This document shows positions 10,866 to 22,200 of a stretch of 64,000 nt of DNA, piece after piece; the first letter of the stretch is position 1, and each line of letters starts with the position of its first letter. The position numbers were made by a program, and so were the translations under genes. The notes beneath the pieces were generated by a model. The model saw only the letters and a program-made list of their open reading frames with translations, was not told the origin of the DNA and made no database searches. The stretch covers positions 16,711,919 through 16,775,918 of the forward strand of contig NC_087076.1 of assembly GCF_026151205.1 (NCBI RefSeq), written 5' to 3'. The DNA comes from Bolinopsis microptera. Its lineage: Eukaryota; Ctenophora; Tentaculata; Lobata; Bolinopsidae.

Positions 10866-12985
10866 TAACCATTATGCCAAGATCTGCTATTGAACTGTTG
10901 TTATTAAATGAGAACAGCTAAACTTATCAGTTTTGCTTTTGGGCCAGTCATGACATCACCACGTTAACTAAGATGAAAGGAAGCTCCGATTCGGTGTTAT
11001 TCCTGTTTGGTGTTGCCAGTTGAGGTTCATTTTCTTTGTCTCTCACTTGCTGAGTTTGTTAGGGAGCCCCTTCTTAGCTTCTTGAACATTCTGGATCACC
11101 GTCCTTAGTTTATGATAACGATAAATGTTTAACTGTTGTATTAGGTAAATGGGACATGGGTGTATAACGTATTTTAATATAAAAGTCACAATTGTGTAAA
11201 GGATGAGGTGTTAAAAAGTCAGTTGCATGCATCTTGTTGGCATTAGTAAGATTTAAGCTCTGAAACCTTGAAGCTAAACGTTATCTCTGGTGAGGGTAGG
11301 TACCGCCATAAAACTGCTTATCTAAGGTATTAATATTGCTGTAGAACTGGTTAGGGGTTTGAAACAGGCCGCCTCCGGTTCTTAGAAACATCACACATCT
11401 GTTACATCCTTTCAAAATCCAAAACTTTTTCTGTCAAATTAAATTGTCTTTAAATTGTCTTTATTTGGTAGGTAACCATTATGCCAAGATCTGCTATTGA
11501 ACTGTTGTTATTAAATGAGAACAGCTAAACTTATCAGTTTTGCTTTTGGGCCAGTCATGACATCACCACGTTAAATAAGATGAAAGGAAGCTCCGATTCG
11601 GTGTTATTTCTGTTTGGTGTTGCCAGTTGAGGTTCATTTTCTTTGTCTCCACTTGCTGAGTTTGTTAGGGAGCCCCTTCTTGAACATTCTGGATCACCGT
11701 CCTTACTTTATGATAACGATAAATGTTAAACTGTTGTATTAGGTAATGGGACATGGGTGTATGACGTATTTTAATATACAAGTCACAATTGTGTATTTAA
11801 GATGAGGTGTTAAAAAGTCAGTTGCATGCATCTTGTTGGCATTAGTAAGATTTAAGCTCTGAAACCTTGAAGCTAAACGTTATCTCTGGTGAGGGTAGGT
11901 ACCGCCATAAAACTGCTTATCTAAGGTATTAATATTGCTGTAGAACTGGTTAGGGGTTTGAAACAGGCCGCCTCCGGTTCTTAGAAACATCACACATCTG
12001 TTACATCCTTTCAAAATCCAAAACTTTTTCTGTCAAATTAAATTGTCTTTAAATTGTCTTTATTTGGTAGGTAACCATTATGCCAAGATCTGCTATTGAA
12101 CTGTTGTTATTAAATGAGAACAGCTAAACTTATCAGTTTTGCTTTTGGGCCAGTCATGACATCACCACGTTAACTAAGATGAAAGGAAGCTCCGATTCGG
12201 TGTTATTTCTGTTTGGTGTTGCCAGTTGAGGTTCATTTTCTTTGTCTCCCACTTGCTGAGTTTGTTAGGGAGCCCCTTCTTGAACATTCTGGATCACCGT
12301 CCTTACTTTATGATAACGATAAATGTTAAACTGTTGTATTAGGTAATGGGACATGGGTGTATGACGTATTTTAATATACAAGTCACAATTGTGTATTTAA
12401 GATGAGGTGTTAAAAAGTCAGTCGCATGCATCTTGTTGGCATTAGTATTACTAGCATGAATCCGTATAATCTAACCCTAAACGGTGTCGAGACTCAAGAC
12501 TCAAGATACTAAAATAATTATTACCTATTTAATTGGCGTTTTTGACACCACTTGGGGGTCCAAATTTTCGGCTCTAAAATCATTATTCCTTGGCCAATTT
12601 TTTTATTTTTTCATGCTGAATTGGAGGCCATTAAGGCATTTGACCCAGCCAAAAAAGTTTCAGTTGTATATCTTTTACGGTTTTTGCGGAAAGTCACGTT
12701 AAAGTTGATGCCGTGGTGTCAGTAAAATGGCACGGATATATATCGTCTCGCTTTATATATAGTAAGATTTAAGTTCTGAAACCTTGAAGCTAAACGTTAT
12801 CTCTGGTGAGGGTAGGTACCTGGTATTGCCATAAAACTGCTTATCGAATGTATTAATAAATGTAGAACTGGTTAGGAGTTTGAAAGAGGCCATCTCCGGT
12901 TCTTAGAAACATCACCCATCTGTTACATCCTTTCAAAATCCAAAGCTTTTTCTGTCAAATTAAATTGTCTTTATTTGACTTCCTA
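10866..12985 (+). repeat. Three tandem copies of a ~600-bp unit
   Basis: Units begin AACCATTATGCCAAGATCTG at about 10868, 11474 and 12075, giving periods near 605 and 601 bp. They end in a doubled AAATTGTCTTTA. Copies 1 and 2 are nearly identical: copy 2 lacks TTAGCTTC and differs by a few bases. Copy 3 is interrupted by a 312-bp dispersed repeat at 12448-12759, after which the unit resumes and ends near 12980. No long open frame is conserved among the copies, so this looks like non-coding tandem duplication. Confidence 0.92.
12448..12759 (+). mobile_element. Dispersed ~312-bp repeat, copy 2, inserted in tandem unit 3
   Basis: The uninterrupted sister unit reads GCATTAGTAAGATTT at 11839-11853. 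Here the same sequence is split, with TAGTA at 12443-12447 and again at 12760-12764, consistent with a 5-bp target duplication or terminal TAGTA. The insert starts TTACTAGCATGAATCCG and ends TCGTCTCGCTTTATATA, with GGTGTC...GACACC internal inverted repeats and a TATA microsatellite near the right end. No long terminal inverted repeat and no coding capacity are seen, so it is a non-autonomous element of unassigned class. Copies 1 and 3 each surround a Penelope element. Confidence 0.88.
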
Positions 12986-13290
12986 TGTCTATACTCTCCC
13001 GTTTATCTCTTAACATTTTAGGATGCTGCTCAAAATAGTTTATCTTTTTGTTTGCAGTTCCTAATTTTCTCCCTGTGAGATCTCACTGCTGAGTGCTGAT
13101 CACTCACAGAAATAAGGCCAGGCTTGTCCTTAACATTATTATTCTTTCCACCATTAATGTTATATAATACTTACTACTTCCAGTAAAGCAGTACAGTGAG
13201 GTCTTTTTACTGAAAAAAACTTTTGTTTTTGACTGATTAGATATTATGCTTATTATCGTACATTTATGAATATTAATTACATACCTAACC

Positions 13291-14406
13291 ATGTTAAGGT
13301 ACAAGATGGGAATATGCAAGTTTCTACGTTACCGATATCATTTCATCCCTTTACTGATATTGTGTGTTTTTGTCGCTGCTATCCTCTTGGCTCGGCATAG
13401 ATCTCCAGAGCACTACAAAAAGGAAAAGATTTTCCACCTGAGCGCTTTGGGAAACTGGCAAGAAGGACTGAGCTTCTTTAGTGTTGGACTGGTTCTCATC
13501 GGTAGTCTGATGTATGTGTTAGCTGGAGAAATACTTCGACAGAGAATGAAGCAGATCAAATATGGGGCAGGTGATAATGTGGATAATGAAACAGGTATTG
13601 ATATGGATAATAAAGCAGGTATTGAAGTGGGTAATGGAGTGGGTGATGAAACGGATACTTTTATCTCGGAAACACAATCCGCCTTAAGTCATAATGAAGC
13701 AGAAAATGCTCAACCATGCCCCATAAAAATATGCCACATCGTTGCTAAGTATCCCTGTATTTATTGGTTCGGATCATCATCTTTGTTCCTGGGTTTGGTT
13801 ATCACGGGCTGTTTCCAACAGTCTTTCAACAAACCTTGGCATCTAATCGGCCTAGTTTTTATCGGCTTGGGTTTTCTTGCGATGTTCCTATACGATCAAA
13901 GTTTTTTATGGTGCCCCAAAACATCAGCTGATAAAAGAAAACACATTTGCATTGCCAGGTGGTTTCAAATACTAATTTTCTTTGTCATTTCCGTCTCGGG
14001 AATTGTTTGTGTTACGACAAACTTTATGGCTCAAGATGAATGGAGTGCCGGAAAAGATGCGAAATTAGAGGAACTTGAAAAAAACGGAAATATTACAGAA
14101 AAGAAATGTCCCGGAAAATCTGTCAACGACTGGCTGAATGGAGGAGATTACCCAGATTATTATCCGTGTAAAAGCAAGAGTCTGTGGGGGAAAGATGACC
14201 CAGGGTTTAACCTCTACATCATATCTGCTATCACTGAGGTCATCATGTTTATTGCCGTAGTGATATATTCGTTCACTTACTGCTGTCTCCTGGAAAAACA
14301 GGAGAAAACTTGGCCAGAGTGGGCCCCAGAGGTTTGGATTGAAAAGGAAAGAGCTGAAAAAAAGGAAAAAGCGAGGGAAAAAAAGGAAAAAGCTGAGGAA
14401 GTTTGA
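13291..14406 (+). CDS. DRAM/TMEM150-like multi-pass membrane protein 2 (paralogue of 7988-9028)
   Basis: Intronless frame of 371 codons from ATG 13291. It shares the whole layout of the protein at 7988: TM1 at about 15-36, the HLSALGNWQEGLSFF block, TM2, VITGCFQQ...FNKPWHLIG at TM3-TM4, TM5, an extracellular YYPCKSKSLWG...DPGFN motif, and TM6 at about 310-332. Two features differ. The loop between TM2 and TM3 is expanded by an acidic tandem repeat (roughly 9-residue units of the form DNxxGIxM/V at about residues 92-122). The C-tail is a Lys/Glu-rich repeat of the KEKAxEKKEKA type, likely helical. The N-terminal polar region of copy 1 is absent. The assignment to Frag1/DRAM/Sfk1 rests on topology and short motifs; the biochemical role is unknown. 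Confidence 0.75.
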   Translation: MLRYKMGICKFLRYRYHFIPLLILCVFVAAILLARHRSPEHYKKEKIFHLSALGNWQEGLSFFSVGLVLIGSLMYVLAGEILRQRMKQIKYGAGDNVDNETGIDMDNKAGIEVGNGVGDETDTFISETQSALSHNEAENAQPCPIKICHIVAKYPCIYWFGSSSLFLGLVITGCFQQSFNKPWHLIGLVFIGLGFLAMFLYDQSFLWCPKTSADKRKHICIARWFQILIFFVISVSGIVCVTTNFMAQDEWSAGKDAKLEELEKNGNITEKKCPGKSVNDWLNGGDYPDYYPCKSKSLWGKDDPGFNLYIISAITEVIMFIAVVIYSFTYCCLLEKQEKTWPEWAPEVWIEKERAEKKEKAREKKEKAEEV

Positions 14407-15211
14407 AAAAGAGGAAGAAGCTGAAGAAGTAGATCGCTCTTCTCCCAAGTGTTTCCAATTCTCAATCTGAAGCATAGTCTCGTTCCCCAACTATGATCTA
14501 GGGAATGATATTTTTAGGAAAAAATAGTTACAATTATCTTATTAACATTAATTAACAATTAATGATTAAGGTACATTTTGGTATACAGTGGTTTTAGACC
14601 GATTAGTGCAATCGTGTTCGATAAGTTGGTCTATTTACAATTGCTTATTAGTTTTATACTGTATTTGCTGGTGATTTGCTGTAAATAGGCAACATAAGGT
14701 AAATTAATAATTTTCATGCGAAGAAAGGTTTTTAAATTAGTATGTAATATGTATTATGTTATTATTTTTATGATTTATTCCCCCGAAAATTATTGAAACA
14801 GTAAATATCATAATTAAGTTAGGTGACATTTTGTAATGACTGTATTGTTTCATTTGTCAGAATTAAGTTAGAGTTAGTGTTGAATCATTAGTGTTTAATC
14901 ATTGGAACACACAGGGTGTTCCAAACAAACAAAAGCGAGGGTATTATTTTATTAGCATGATTTTAGTTATATGTATTTCAATCAAGCAGTGTTTAAATTT
15001 TATGATTATTATTTTCATGCCTCCGAAGTTAAAATCGTTATTATTCTTCCTAACATTTTTCAATGTAGCAATCTTGAATTGTCACATTCCAAATTTTTAG
15101 TAAAAATCAGTCGGATTCGATAGACCTGCGAATCAAACGACAAGAAAACCTATCAGTAACACCCAATAAACTAACAAACTCCTAAAATTTAACCACCGCC
15201 CCACATTTCAG
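14407..15211. other. AT-rich spacer between membrane protein gene and coiled-coil gene
   Basis: No exon could be supported. A short imperfect palindrome, GGAACACACAGGGTGTTCC, lies near 14903. Missing 5' exons of the coiled-coil gene could lie here or farther upstream, but I could not find one in phase. Confidence 0.4.
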
Positions 15212-18200
15212 TCGATAATAGCTGAAGTCCAGTCTGAGGAGCTAGTGTCACTCTCAAACGCTTTGTCTGACCAGGAAACTACTCAACATCCCATATTCAA
15301 ATTCAGGTACCCTGCCTGCGGAGATAAACTCATCTGTTTTTTGTACCTGTTTAGATTTTGGAATTTTGACCATGTTCTTATAAATATGTACAATGAATAT
15401 TTTGGTTATGAAAACAATAACCAACTAATAATTTGTAATTTATTATAAATTTAAGTAGAAGTAAGAAATAATAAAACGTCACTCACAGAAAAGGGGTTAT
15501 AGCAGTGCTAGCAGCAAACAGACTGAAAGTGTTGGGGAGAGAGTTTAAACAGAACTATGTGCTTGGAGTACCCGAGGGGAACAACCCTATCACGTGAGCG
15601 CAGTTTAAATAATAAATATTGTCGTGGTTATTGTTGTTGTTGTATAAAGCAATCCTTGCTTTATTATGAATTTTAGCGTCCAGATTATCAAATACGTTCC
15701 ACATTTTGGCTGTAAACTAAACAACATATCCTGGATTGCTATTATACAGGGTGGGCCAAAAGTCAGTACCCATACGTTGGCCTTAATAGCTCCGCCGTGT
15801 TTTATATTTGAGAGCTGTTGCTTTGCAGATGGCATACTGTACTTACTGGTTCGAGGATTCCGTCGTCAAAATTTGAAAATTCGAATATTTTAGACCACGC
15901 CCATTGTAGCTTTATGATAAGTTAATCTCTCAGATGGCTGGAAAGTGAAGGTCTGGATAAGCTGGTGACTAGTTCAGTGCGACATTGGAGAAGGCGACCG
16001 TTAGCGAACACAGCTGATAAATTAGTTTCTGCTATTTACAACAACACTTCTACGTTAGTTCACTTATTATTCTTAGATTCAAAATAATTAAGTGTTCATT
16101 TTAATAAACTTTTCTAAATTTACGAGTCCTGCAAACTAGCGGTGTTACGCGAACTGTGCCCCATTTATATTAGTAAAGTTTTACGACTAAAAATATCCTC
16201 AGGTTGTGTGCCGAAATGTATTCAGGAAGTCTTCTCCACAAAATAGCCCTAGGACAGAGAGACGTGGCACACGCATACAACTTACCGAATGTAGGTGAAA
16301 TGTTAGATGGTTTTCTTCTCTTGCGAGCCATAATTGTATTACATTTATCTTCTGATGTAAACTTGTAGCATGCTTATTCCATCGAGCCTAATTTGTGCTG
16401 CAACTCATAATTAGGCAAGCACTCCGGAACTTGTGTACATTCCGCGACTTTACACACATTTAACACCGACAGATGAATACACGCGTGTTACAAATCACCT
16501 CGATCGATTAGGCCTCAAATCGTTTATCCTCCCCAAAAGCTCTAATTATTTACCATATAAGGGCATATCATGTTTCAGCCGGTTGGAAACGTGCGGACAT
16601 TTGTGTTAAACCTCACTCAAAGACTGCACTCTGTTGAAATTGAACGGAGGTCCCTTATCGCAAAAGTGAACCACTGGCAAAAAGAGGCGACTGGATTGAA
16701 GGGAGCCGTTGAACAAACCGACATTCTCAGCCGCAAGGTGCAGGAGCTAGAGAGCATGGTAAGCATTACTTCACGGAACGCGCGAACGCCAAACGGGATT
16801 TTAATAATGAGTAAAAAAATGTAAGCGCTAAGTGTAACCATGCAAGTTAAGTAAAAATCGAATTACTAACGTTGATATAAATATTAATGATGAAATACAT
16901 TTTTTCTGTAAATTAAGTGATGAATTACGAGCAATTCAACAAATTATCAATAATGACTAATGATTATTGATATGATAAATTTAATTCAGTTCAATTTAAT
17001 TCATTCGATATTATTATTATATCTAGTTTTTAACAGGCTGTCAAATAAAACTTATGAAATTGTCTAGCCGTACAGTGACTTGTGGCTCAAACTTTTATAA
17101 CCTTACTATATTTGCGACAAGACATGACGATCAACGATGAATGACAAACCACTTCACTCAGGCGTTCGATACCGTCCCTCTCTCAAAGCATGAAGGAGTG
17201 ATGAGAGAATTGGCTTCGGTAATGTCCAGAGAAGAATGTTTGAGGTAATTGATGGTTTGTAACAACAAACGAGAATATTCTTCAAAAAACAATTTTGTCA
17301 AACACGTAATATTACTTATTATTTTGAAAGAGTATTTTGATTATTATCATCGCAACTTCATCCAGAGAGGAGTCTCATAACATGAGAGGGCACCTCAAAA
17401 GATTGGAGGAGGACTATGAAAATGTTTTGTCTCAACTAAATGAGCGTTCAGAAACATTAGATGAGGCTATCAAGGAACTGTCTAATCAGAAGGTTAATGA
17501 AACTATAACAGTATTGCGGGTATACAGTTTATGGATGAGAATACAGTAATAACAAATGCTTCCAAATTCACAAGCAGTATAAAATTGTGGCTATTTTCTT
17601 TCAATTTTCAAGACCTGTATATGTACCTCACTCACCCATTACTGAACGATAACATCCCAGGTACAACACAGACAGTCAGAACAGACGCAACGACAAAACA
17701 CCCGCAAGATATCGTCTTTGGAGGGCGACAAGAAAACCATATTTGAGCAACTGCAGACCGTTCAGAAATGTGCGGACATTAGAATCAGAGACCATGAGAT
17801 CCTGATGGGTTACCTCTCCAAACTGCAAGTAGCACTCCAGGAACGTAAGATAAGAGTGACGTCCGGGAATCTGAGCAGCAATACTGGGTATTTGTCTGCG
17901 GATGGAGATCACAACGTGGAGGTGGAGGAGGTTCAGAAGATCTGTGCTATGTACGAAGATATCCTGAAACTTACTCATCGCCGAGTGAACGGTTTAGAGC
18001 GAGATGTACAGAGTTTTAAATCTCATACTGACTCTTTAAAAGGGGAACTCTCAGCTGCTTGTCAGAGACTTGCCCTAGAGGATATCCCGGTTGGTAAACC
18101 TCTGGTGGGTTTCGACTTAAATAAAAACGAAAGTCTAGTTCCTCTAGTCCAGAGATCGGATTCTCAGGTCAAGGAACTGGGAGCCAAGGTCGGGCAGAAC

Positions 18201-18239
18201 TTTTCAGATGTTATTGATAATGTTATGAGTTGGTCTTGA
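15212..18239 (+). CDS. Coiled-coil protein, seven 3' exons (CCDC171-like?)
   Basis: Exons 15212-15306, 15489-15593, 16203-16290, 16579-16758, 17162-17244, 17366-17492 and 17661-18239. All junctions are GT-AG, phases agree, and together they make 419 codons ending in TGA at 18237. The product is hydrophilic, largely helical and rich in heptad-like Leu/Glu/Lys runs (for example GHLKRLEEDYENVLSQLNER and MYEDILKLTHRRVNGLERDV). An N-proximal block reads KGVIAVLAANRLKVLGREF. It resembles long coiled-coil proteins of centrosomes, cilia or the cytoskeleton. I suspect CCDC171, but only from general layout, and I cannot confirm it. No start Met or 5' exons were found upstream of 15212, so the gene is partial as annotated. 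A transposon-like fragment sits in the intron at 15749-15856. Confidence 0.75.
15749..15856 (+). repeat. Dispersed repeat fragment, second copy
   Basis: Matches 9086-9189 block for block and starts with GGGTGGGCCAAAAGTCAGT. It lies in the intron between exons 15489-15593 and 16203-16290 of the coiled-coil gene. Confidence 0.7.
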
Positions 18240-19280
18240 ACCTTTATAATAAAGTGTTAAAATTGGGTTATTTGACGGCGGATAATTTTAATCGTACGTC
18301 CTATTTTGTAGAACGTGCTATGGTCTACGAGGATTTTATAATTCTACAGTTCTACACATTTGGCTACGACATGTTATTTCTTGATATCCGGAAATTCTCT
18401 ACCAAACGAGTTTAGCGGAAGTTTATCTAATTAGTGGCCATGTGGTGATGTGGTAGTACATATGATTGGGTGCTCTCATAATATCCGACCATTTCATTGA
18501 TTTCCGGAACGATTTGGCATGGGAATCTTTTTCGTACATTTTATTGAAGTTATTGGATGTTGTTACGGTTGAGCAGTATTTGTCTGTGAATTTAGGACTA
18601 AGTTTTTATTTTTATTTGTATCGACAATCGAGTTTCTAAGACTGAAATCGAATTTTTTGTATATAATATTCATATCAATTGTACACATACCAACTATTTA
18701 AACATAATGCATGCCACTTGGCGCTTAATATGACGATTTTAATTTGTGTTCAATAATTCTGTCCGTATCTGAGAATGTATTCAGAAATTTAGGTCAAAAA
18801 TTCAAAAAGATGAAGAAATTCCAGGAACTGGAATGTTTTTATCTGATAAGGTCCAATCCGGTGGTAGAGATATCCAATAAGCTGAGTAAATCTAAAGTAT
18901 GCTTGTAATTACAAATAATCACGAGGTAAGCCCACACTTCCGCGTACCAGTAGGTCAAAATGCCCAATAAATACTTGCATTATTGCTCTGTACTTCTGTA
19001 GAAAGCTCGCTTGGTTTTAAATTAGTACTACCATTGGATTACAAGCTAGCGTCACCTGATAACTTCAGATCTCGCATTATATAGTATATATATATTAATA
19101 CGATATTTTTGTTGTTGTTGTTGAGAATACTGATAAATCTTATCCCGTTCTGAGCGCATTGACATTTTTTTGACGGTTACATTGTTAAAAGCATTTGTAA
19201 ATTACACCTTTTATTGTAAACTTAAGTTTTATAAACACCTCTTTAACACGAGGTGTAGAGAAGGTTAGCTGAAGTCGGTG
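18240..19280. other. Intergenic between coiled-coil gene and glutamate receptor
   Basis: Probable 3' UTR of the coiled-coil gene followed by the promoter region of the receptor gene. No other exon, repeat array or RNA gene was recognised. A short TTG microsatellite lies near 19108. Confidence 0.5.
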
Positions 19281-22200
19281 ATGGTCATCGTACTGTTTTT
19301 AGTCCACTTCTACCTTCTAGCTCTGTGTCAGTCTTTCTACGACTATGGGACCGGGTCGGGATTTGGCCAGCCGCCTTCAGATGTCCACATCGGTGAATAT
19401 TTGTGATGATATTGATTTGTCAATTAGGGGGAGGGGAAGAGGGATGCTCAGCTGATATTCAATATTGTCCTGATTCACGTCTATTTATAAATACAATTAC
19501 TATGTATATGTTTAGTTGTGATATAATTAGTCTATTCTTGTAGCCAAAATTATGAAAATTAAATGGCTGCACTAAAGTGTCTTTAACTCATAGTCATAAA
19601 TGTGTATTATATGGTGATTGAGAAATGACGCAAATTTAATGACACGTGACAGCGATTAAGGAAATAGATTGGTTCGGTTGCTTCATCAAGATGATTGGTT
19701 GATTGTCAAGTGTTAAAAACAGCCAAACCACCTCAGGCCGACAAGCTTTCTGGTTTATTGAAGTATATATATCGTAGTATATTAACATCGTATGATAAAT
19801 TTGCTAAATGTATCTAATAATATTTCAGCGGTGTTATACAGTGTTGAATCCAGGTCGCCCTATCAAGACATAGCCGAGTTTGCAGTTATGAACTTGAACT
19901 CCGATTCTTCACTTCTACCGTACACCAAAATAAACCTGATTTTCAAGCAGTTCAGCTCAACACCCAACTCGATTGTGCAAAACGGTTAGGTCCTATCAAT
20001 AATAGTACAATTTTAAAGTAACCAGATAAGTATGGAAGAATAGAATATTTATTCCATACAATATCTTTCCTCTGTCAGCTATATTCGTATTCGATATTTA
20101 TCTATGCCGTAATGTTCATTGAGAACGATCGAGATCTTTTAAAGCCTTCTCTTCCATCCTTAAATACATGTCATTTGTTCACTAAACTAATTTTAATTTC
20201 TCCTTGATATTAATGATATTTCTCTTTCCTCCTTAACTCTCTTCTGTTGCGTTTTTCACAATAGTCACCTTACAGTTTGTGAAGTGCTGAAAAAAGGAGT
20301 ATCTGGTATCATAGTTCCGGGATCCTCTGAAAATGTCAAGCTCATATCTGACACTGCTAGTCTCTACAATGTTCCAGTCATAGCTCCCACCGCTACTAGT
20401 ATGTTATCGGGGTTTATATCATTTAATTCATCACACGAATAATTAATTGTCTGTTCAGTTTAGTTCCCTTCCACTAATGAGAGACAATCTACTACTCTCG
20501 ATGTTACACTCGTTACTCATGGTAGGTATGTACTTGAAGTTGAATTGTGGCAAGAATAAGATTTGAGCGCCGGACCAATAAAATGTTTCATATTGACAGG
20601 TCCTATACTGGAGGTTAGCAACTCCCGTTCAACGCTTATCAGAATGCTGCCGTCAGATGTCTATCAAAGCAGGGTATGTTACTTGGCACCTAAAGTGCCA
20701 TGTTCATCTTAAGAATCTGTTTTAGCTTGCGTACACAAATTTATAGGGAACCTGGCTGAAACGGTTTTGTTTTCAATTTGAATTTGATGATCATATGCGG
20801 ATATCAAGACTGAGATTCTAATCCTGCAGGCATTGTTTGATCTGCTGAGAGAAAACGAATGGCGACAATTCGCAATCCTGACTTCATTTGATTCATATGG
20901 TGAGTTTGGGAATAACCATAAGGACGGGGGGTGGGGGGGGGGGGGGGGGGGGGTGGGGTGGTCACCATTTTCTATAGCGAATGTTTCATTTTAAAAACCA
21001 TCCAACAACAAATTTGCTTCTTAATGGGTCCTCTTCAACAGCATGGCCTGATTTACTTCACCCCATAATTGACATTGAAACAGGTATAAACGGGGTCCTA
21101 GAGTTACAATGGTTAGCGACAGTACACCAATACAACATAGCTAGTGTGCAGCACATCAGAGTGGACAACCTGGACACCCTAAACGTCACCCAACAGCTCC
21201 ACAACATCAAGTCCTCCATGGTACAGATTATCGTGCTGAACTGCAACTACCGTGTCGCTAACGTTGTTTTCAGACAGGTCTGAATTTCATTTTATTCATT
21301 TGTTATCTGTATAGAAAAAACACATCTGTTTCCTCGTGTGTTTCTTGGATTATTGTCTAGTAATAGTACTGGGAATTGTAACAATAAACATAGGTATGGA
21401 CTATGGCTATGCCTTATTCAAGTAACCAAGTCTATTTGTATTTTAGCAAGAATCTGCTTAATTTAATACCATTAACAATCCAGCCACCAAATCTTACAGG
21501 CAAATAAAGCTGGTATGATGGGTAAAGGATACAGTTGGGTTGTTACAGATGGGGTAACTGGTGCTCACCATTTACTTGAACAAGAAAACAGACTTTACCC
21601 TGATTACCTTGACGGTTTAATTGGAACCATACCAAAATCTACTGTCGGTCCAGCTTTTCGCAAGTTTGCTAAGTTATATTCTCAAAACTTCACCCGGGAA
21701 CGCCTGCTTACAACTGGATTTCTGGAGTGGAACCCCTTATCGTTAACGGTAATATTTGATACCAGCTGGTTGCGTAAATGGCCCCAATCCACATCAATTC
21801 TCTTTACCATCAATATACATCCCGGTTTTCCTTACAAATGGTACAGTGTATGACGTATGTGTTGCCAATACCAGTATGAGTAATCATCAAAATAATGCCA
21901 ACAACCTCAAATATCAAATCCTAATCTGTATATCCATCAAATCCGCGCACACATCTTCAGTGCCTCGTGCCTGTATTTCAGATCTTCACACGTTTAGTGT
22001 ACGACGCAGTGTTTGTCCTGGCCCACGCTCTGCACGGCCATCTCTACCGTGGTTACGAGCTGTACGAAACCAAACTCAGCTGCTGGACCGGTCCCGACCA
22101 GGTCAACGAGTTCGGACGAAGCAACTTCTGGGAAAACGGATCCACAATCGTCAGAGAAATTAAGCACGTTAGAAATTTGTTGGGCCTACTTTAAAATGCA

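Noticed and set aside
12484-12702. Plus-strand frame of 72 codons, also present at 55695-55952
   Set aside because: Lies inside the dispersed non-autonomous repeat; the shared sequence reflects repeat identity, not protein conservation.
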